Assembly: GCA_050699715.1 (NCBI GenBank)
Contig: JBOHFR010000018.1
Span: forward strand, 1-64,000
Length of the DNA stretch: 64,000 bases
Direction of reading: 5' to 3'
Origin: GCA-003244245 sp050699715
GTDB lineage: Bacteria; Actinomycetota; Actinomycetes; Mycobacteriales; Pseudonocardiaceae
The translations under genes and the position numbers were made by a program. This document shows positions 61,832 to 64,000 of the stretch, piece by piece. The notes beneath the pieces were generated by a model. It saw only the letters and a list, made by a program, of their open reading frames with translations, had not been told where the DNA came from and ran no database searches. The stretch's first letter is position 1. The number at the start of each line of letters is the position of its first letter.

Positions 61832-62475
61832 CGCCGGGACCCAGTTGCGGTGCCCGTGTGCGCAGCGAGGGCAACAGCGCCAGGGCGGGGTGGGGTTGAT
61901 GCCTCGTCATTGTCGAACCCTGGGACGGGCAGGAACACCGGGGTTGCGGGGACCACGCCGTTGGGAGGCGGCAGGCGGAGACCGAGGAACCCACTACGGT
62001 CGCGTAAACACCGTCGTTCCCGGGGTGCAGAGGACAACGGCGAATCGCCACGTTGGTAGGGCCGAACGCAGTGCACAAGTAGTTCGCGTCCTGGCCGAGC
62101 CGGCGCGCGCACTGCTCGGCCTCGGCCAGGGAAAGTCGTGGCGTCAGTACGGTTGTCGTGGCGGGCGGTCGCCACCGTACCGACCAGCTGCAACGTGCCG
62201 TGCGCCGGTGGCAGTGTAGCCCGTCGTCGGTGTCTACGCCGTACTGCTGAGACGCGGTCAGCGAGTCGGTGACAGCAGTGGAAGCCGGCGAGTCAACCAG
62301 GATTATCGGGACCACTGGTAGCGCTCCCACTCGCTCGCGATCTCCTGCTCCAGTCCGTCGAGGCGGATAGGGTCGCCGGGCTGGCGCCATGCAACAAGTC
62401 CATCATGGGTACGTTCACCGGTGAGGAGTGTCTTCCTGCGCTGAGAGCCGAAAGTAGTGTGAGACCATAGAGCTC
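61832..62475. other. Gap with a degraded regulator fragment
   Basis: On the minus strand around 62020-62140 the frame reads LSLAEAEQCARRLGQDANYL then CTAFGPTNVAIRR, matching the FGPTNV motif of the XRE/TPR fragments at 26 kb. The flanks are not protein-like. Nothing else in these 640 bp is supported. Confidence 0.35.
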
Positions 62476-63192
62476 GTGACAGTGAGCCCGCACCAGCCCT
62501 CCCTCATCCTCTGGGATATAGACCGCACACTCGTCACTACCGGCGAGGTCAGTCGTGAGATTTACGAGAGCGCGTTTGAGGAGGTTGTTGGTCGGCCGCT
62601 GTGTGAGCTGACCGACATGGCCGGCCGTACTGAGCAAGCGATTCTCGTTGATACCTTGAAGCTGCATGGCGTTGCGAATCCTGAGAGTAAGCTCGATGAC
62701 TTCTATGTGGCGCTTGCCAACGCTGCTGACAAGTTGCGTGATCGCATGCACGCAGCTGGGCATCGGCTGCCTGGTGTCGAGAGGGCACTTGTGGCACTGG
62801 CGAAGCTGAACGTGGTACAGACGGTTGCGACTGGCAACATCAAGCCGATTGCGGTGACGAAGCTTGAGGTGTTCAATCTTTCAGGGTACATGGACTTCGA
62901 GGTTGGTGGCTATGGCTCGGATGGTGATACCCGTCCACCGCTCATTCTCCAGGCATGGCAACGTGCGCAGCATAAATACGGTCTAGTTTTCGAAGCGGAT
63001 CGTGTAGTGGTTATTGGCGATACGCCGTTGGACGTGGCAGCTGCTCGCGAAGTTGGCGTCCGTGCTATCGGTGTAGCAACGGGCAGCAGCAGGATAGAAG
63101 ATCTCGTGGCGGCGCAAGCCGACACGGTCTTCCCCGACTTGACGGATACTGAGGCGGTCGTCCGGGCACTCTGTCCGGGAGCACTCGCATGA
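62476..63192 (+). CDS. HAD-family hydrolase
   Basis: 238 residues, complete. Motif I LILWDIDRTLVTTG, helical cap, motif II TVATGN, Lys in VTKLEVFNL, motif IV VVIGDTPLDVAAA. Phosphatase of the phosphoglycolate phosphatase-like group; paralogue of the shortened protein at 9.7 kb. GTG start. It ends convergently with the TPR gene with no gap. Confidence 0.88.
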   Translation: MTVSPHQPSLILWDIDRTLVTTGEVSREIYESAFEEVVGRPLCELTDMAGRTEQAILVDTLKLHGVANPESKLDDFYVALANAADKLRDRMHAAGHRLPGVERALVALAKLNVVQTVATGNIKPIAVTKLEVFNLSGYMDFEVGGYGSDGDTRPPLILQAWQRAQHKYGLVFEADRVVVIGDTPLDVAAAREVGVRAIGVATGSSRIEDLVAAQADTVFPDLTDTEAVVRALCPGALA

Positions 63193-64000
63193 TTAGTTCA
63201 CCGAGGAACGTTGCGCCGCGGTGGCAGCATAGAGTTCCCGGAAGTCGCGGGCGGGCTTGGTGGCGGCGAACGGATCTAGTGCGTCGTGGAACTCTCCAAG
63301 GCGTTCGACCACGCGGGCAGAGCCAATCGCTTCGCTGAGCGCAGCAGCCTCTGTAGCTACTTCACAGGCTCGCTCGACTTCGCTTTGCAGCAGATAACAC
63401 CGAGCCAGCCGTACCAGATAATGCACCCGATCGCGAACGCGATGCGGAGCCTTCTGCGCCAAGAGATCGAGAGCTCTCGTCAGTGCCGTGCATGCTTTGG
63501 TGGCCATGTCGAGATCGAGGTAACAAGCGCCTTCTTGAGCCGCAACCTCGATGTCGTCAACATACGAAATCCACAGCGGTTCTTCTCGTTGTCCCGCACT
63601 GCTAAATGCTATGCGCATCTCATCAAGAACGCGTAGGCAGTCGTCGGTGTGGTGCAGGCCAGCATGTGCACGGGCAAGACGAGTGGTAAGCATGGTTTTG
63701 GTCAGTGGCGTCAAGCTGCCGTTGCCGACGGCGGACGCTGTCTGCGCCAACGGCAAAGCTGGCCCAAGGCGCCCTCGATAGGTTTCCTGGAGGCTCAGGT
63801 AGGCCAGCGAGCTGGCGGCGAGCACTGGCAGTTCTGCCTCGTGCGCAGCATAGACCGCAGTCGTGAGATAGCGGCGGGCCGCTGCATGACGGTTACCATC
63901 AAGAGCGAGCCATCCAGTCATCTGGCTCAGCTGCCCAAAGGCGCCCAATCCGTCCGCTGGTTCCTGCTGGACGCTGACACCAAGGCGCGCCACGTACCGC
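63193..64000 (-). CDS. XRE-type regulator, TPR C-terminal part (cut by window edge)
   Basis: At least 266 residues of helical repeats: GQLSQMTGWLALDGNRHAAA then LAASSLAYLSLQETYRGRLG, ending REVYAATAAQRS-type. The frame is open to the window edge, so the HTH domain lies outside. Such proteins are abundant in Pseudonocardiaceae, often beside small enzymes such as the HAD hydrolase here. Confidence 0.7.
   Translation of the reverse strand, partial: RYVARLGVSVQQEPADGLGAFGQLSQMTGWLALDGNRHAAARRYLTTAVYAAHEAELPVLAASSLAYLSLQETYRGRLGPALPLAQTASAVGNGSLTPLTKTMLTTRLARAHAGLHHTDDCLRVLDEMRIAFSSAGQREEPLWISYVDDIEVAAQEGACYLDLDMATKACTALTRALDLLAQKAPHRVRDRVHYLVRLARCYLLQSEVERACEVATEAAALSEAIGSARVVERLGEFHDALDPFAATKPARDFRELYAATAAQRSSVN

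Overview
The window is high-GC actinobacterial DNA, most likely from a member of the Pseudonocardiaceae; the genus cannot be fixed from the sequence alone. The signs are a mycothiol S-conjugate amidase gene, frequent GTG and TTG starts, ATGA or GTGA stop-start overlaps, many XRE/TPR regulator pieces, and two gene blocks in the order known from Mycobacterium. One block is cbs - pra - metB ... greA - DUF4307 - mca - small membrane protein - DUF255 protein. The other is PQQ-like protein - rhlE - ferritin-like protein - DUF3107 - TetR - DUF3152 - moeZ. No tRNA, rRNA or CRISPR array was found.

Left part (1-13 kb, accessory and decaying). It starts with an Uma2-like gene tail. A two-gene conflict module follows: an EACC1-type adaptor translationally coupled to a caspase-like protease with membrane segments. 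Next come a phosphofructokinase and a three-subunit proton-translocating transhydrogenase operon, then a broken vapC, an IS6 transposase remnant, and a membrane protein with three YVTN repeats. An HAD hydrolase has a shortened cap, and an alpha/beta hydrolase, an SDR and an aminotransferase form a run whose last two genes are broken.

Housekeeping core (13-43 kb). This holds a PRC-barrel operon, a BI-1 family protein, transsulfuration and threonine metabolism (cbs, metB, ilvA), greA, mca, a DUF255 protein, an O-methyltransferase, mrp, an acyl-CoA dehydrogenase, a PH-domain membrane protein, PHP and RecB-like enzymes, rhlE, a two-component system and moeZ. Remnants of XRE/TPR regulators lie at 26 kb.

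Nitrogen region (44-51 kb). narK, nirB, nirD, an NnaR-like HemD/winged-helix regulator and a CbiX-type chelatase form an assimilatory nitrite module; CbiX would make the siroheme NirB needs. A GlnR-like repeat and a strong hairpin precede nirB, and a 54-bp perfect palindrome covers the cbiX start.

Right accessory part (51-64 kb). Wrecked narJ and narI sit at 52-53 kb and a second narI 3' tail at 59.1 kb. Between them lie two complete PIN toxin loci, an unidentified 646-residue HTH-bearing protein with a small two-TM partner behind duplicated operators, and an AAA/DUF234 ATPase. Then comes a tightly coupled trio: a JmjC/cupin-like oxygenase, a haem-oxygenase-like diiron oxidase and a GFA-domain protein. 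I regard this trio as the best candidate for an undescribed pathway. The window ends with an HAD hydrolase convergent with a truncated TPR regulator.
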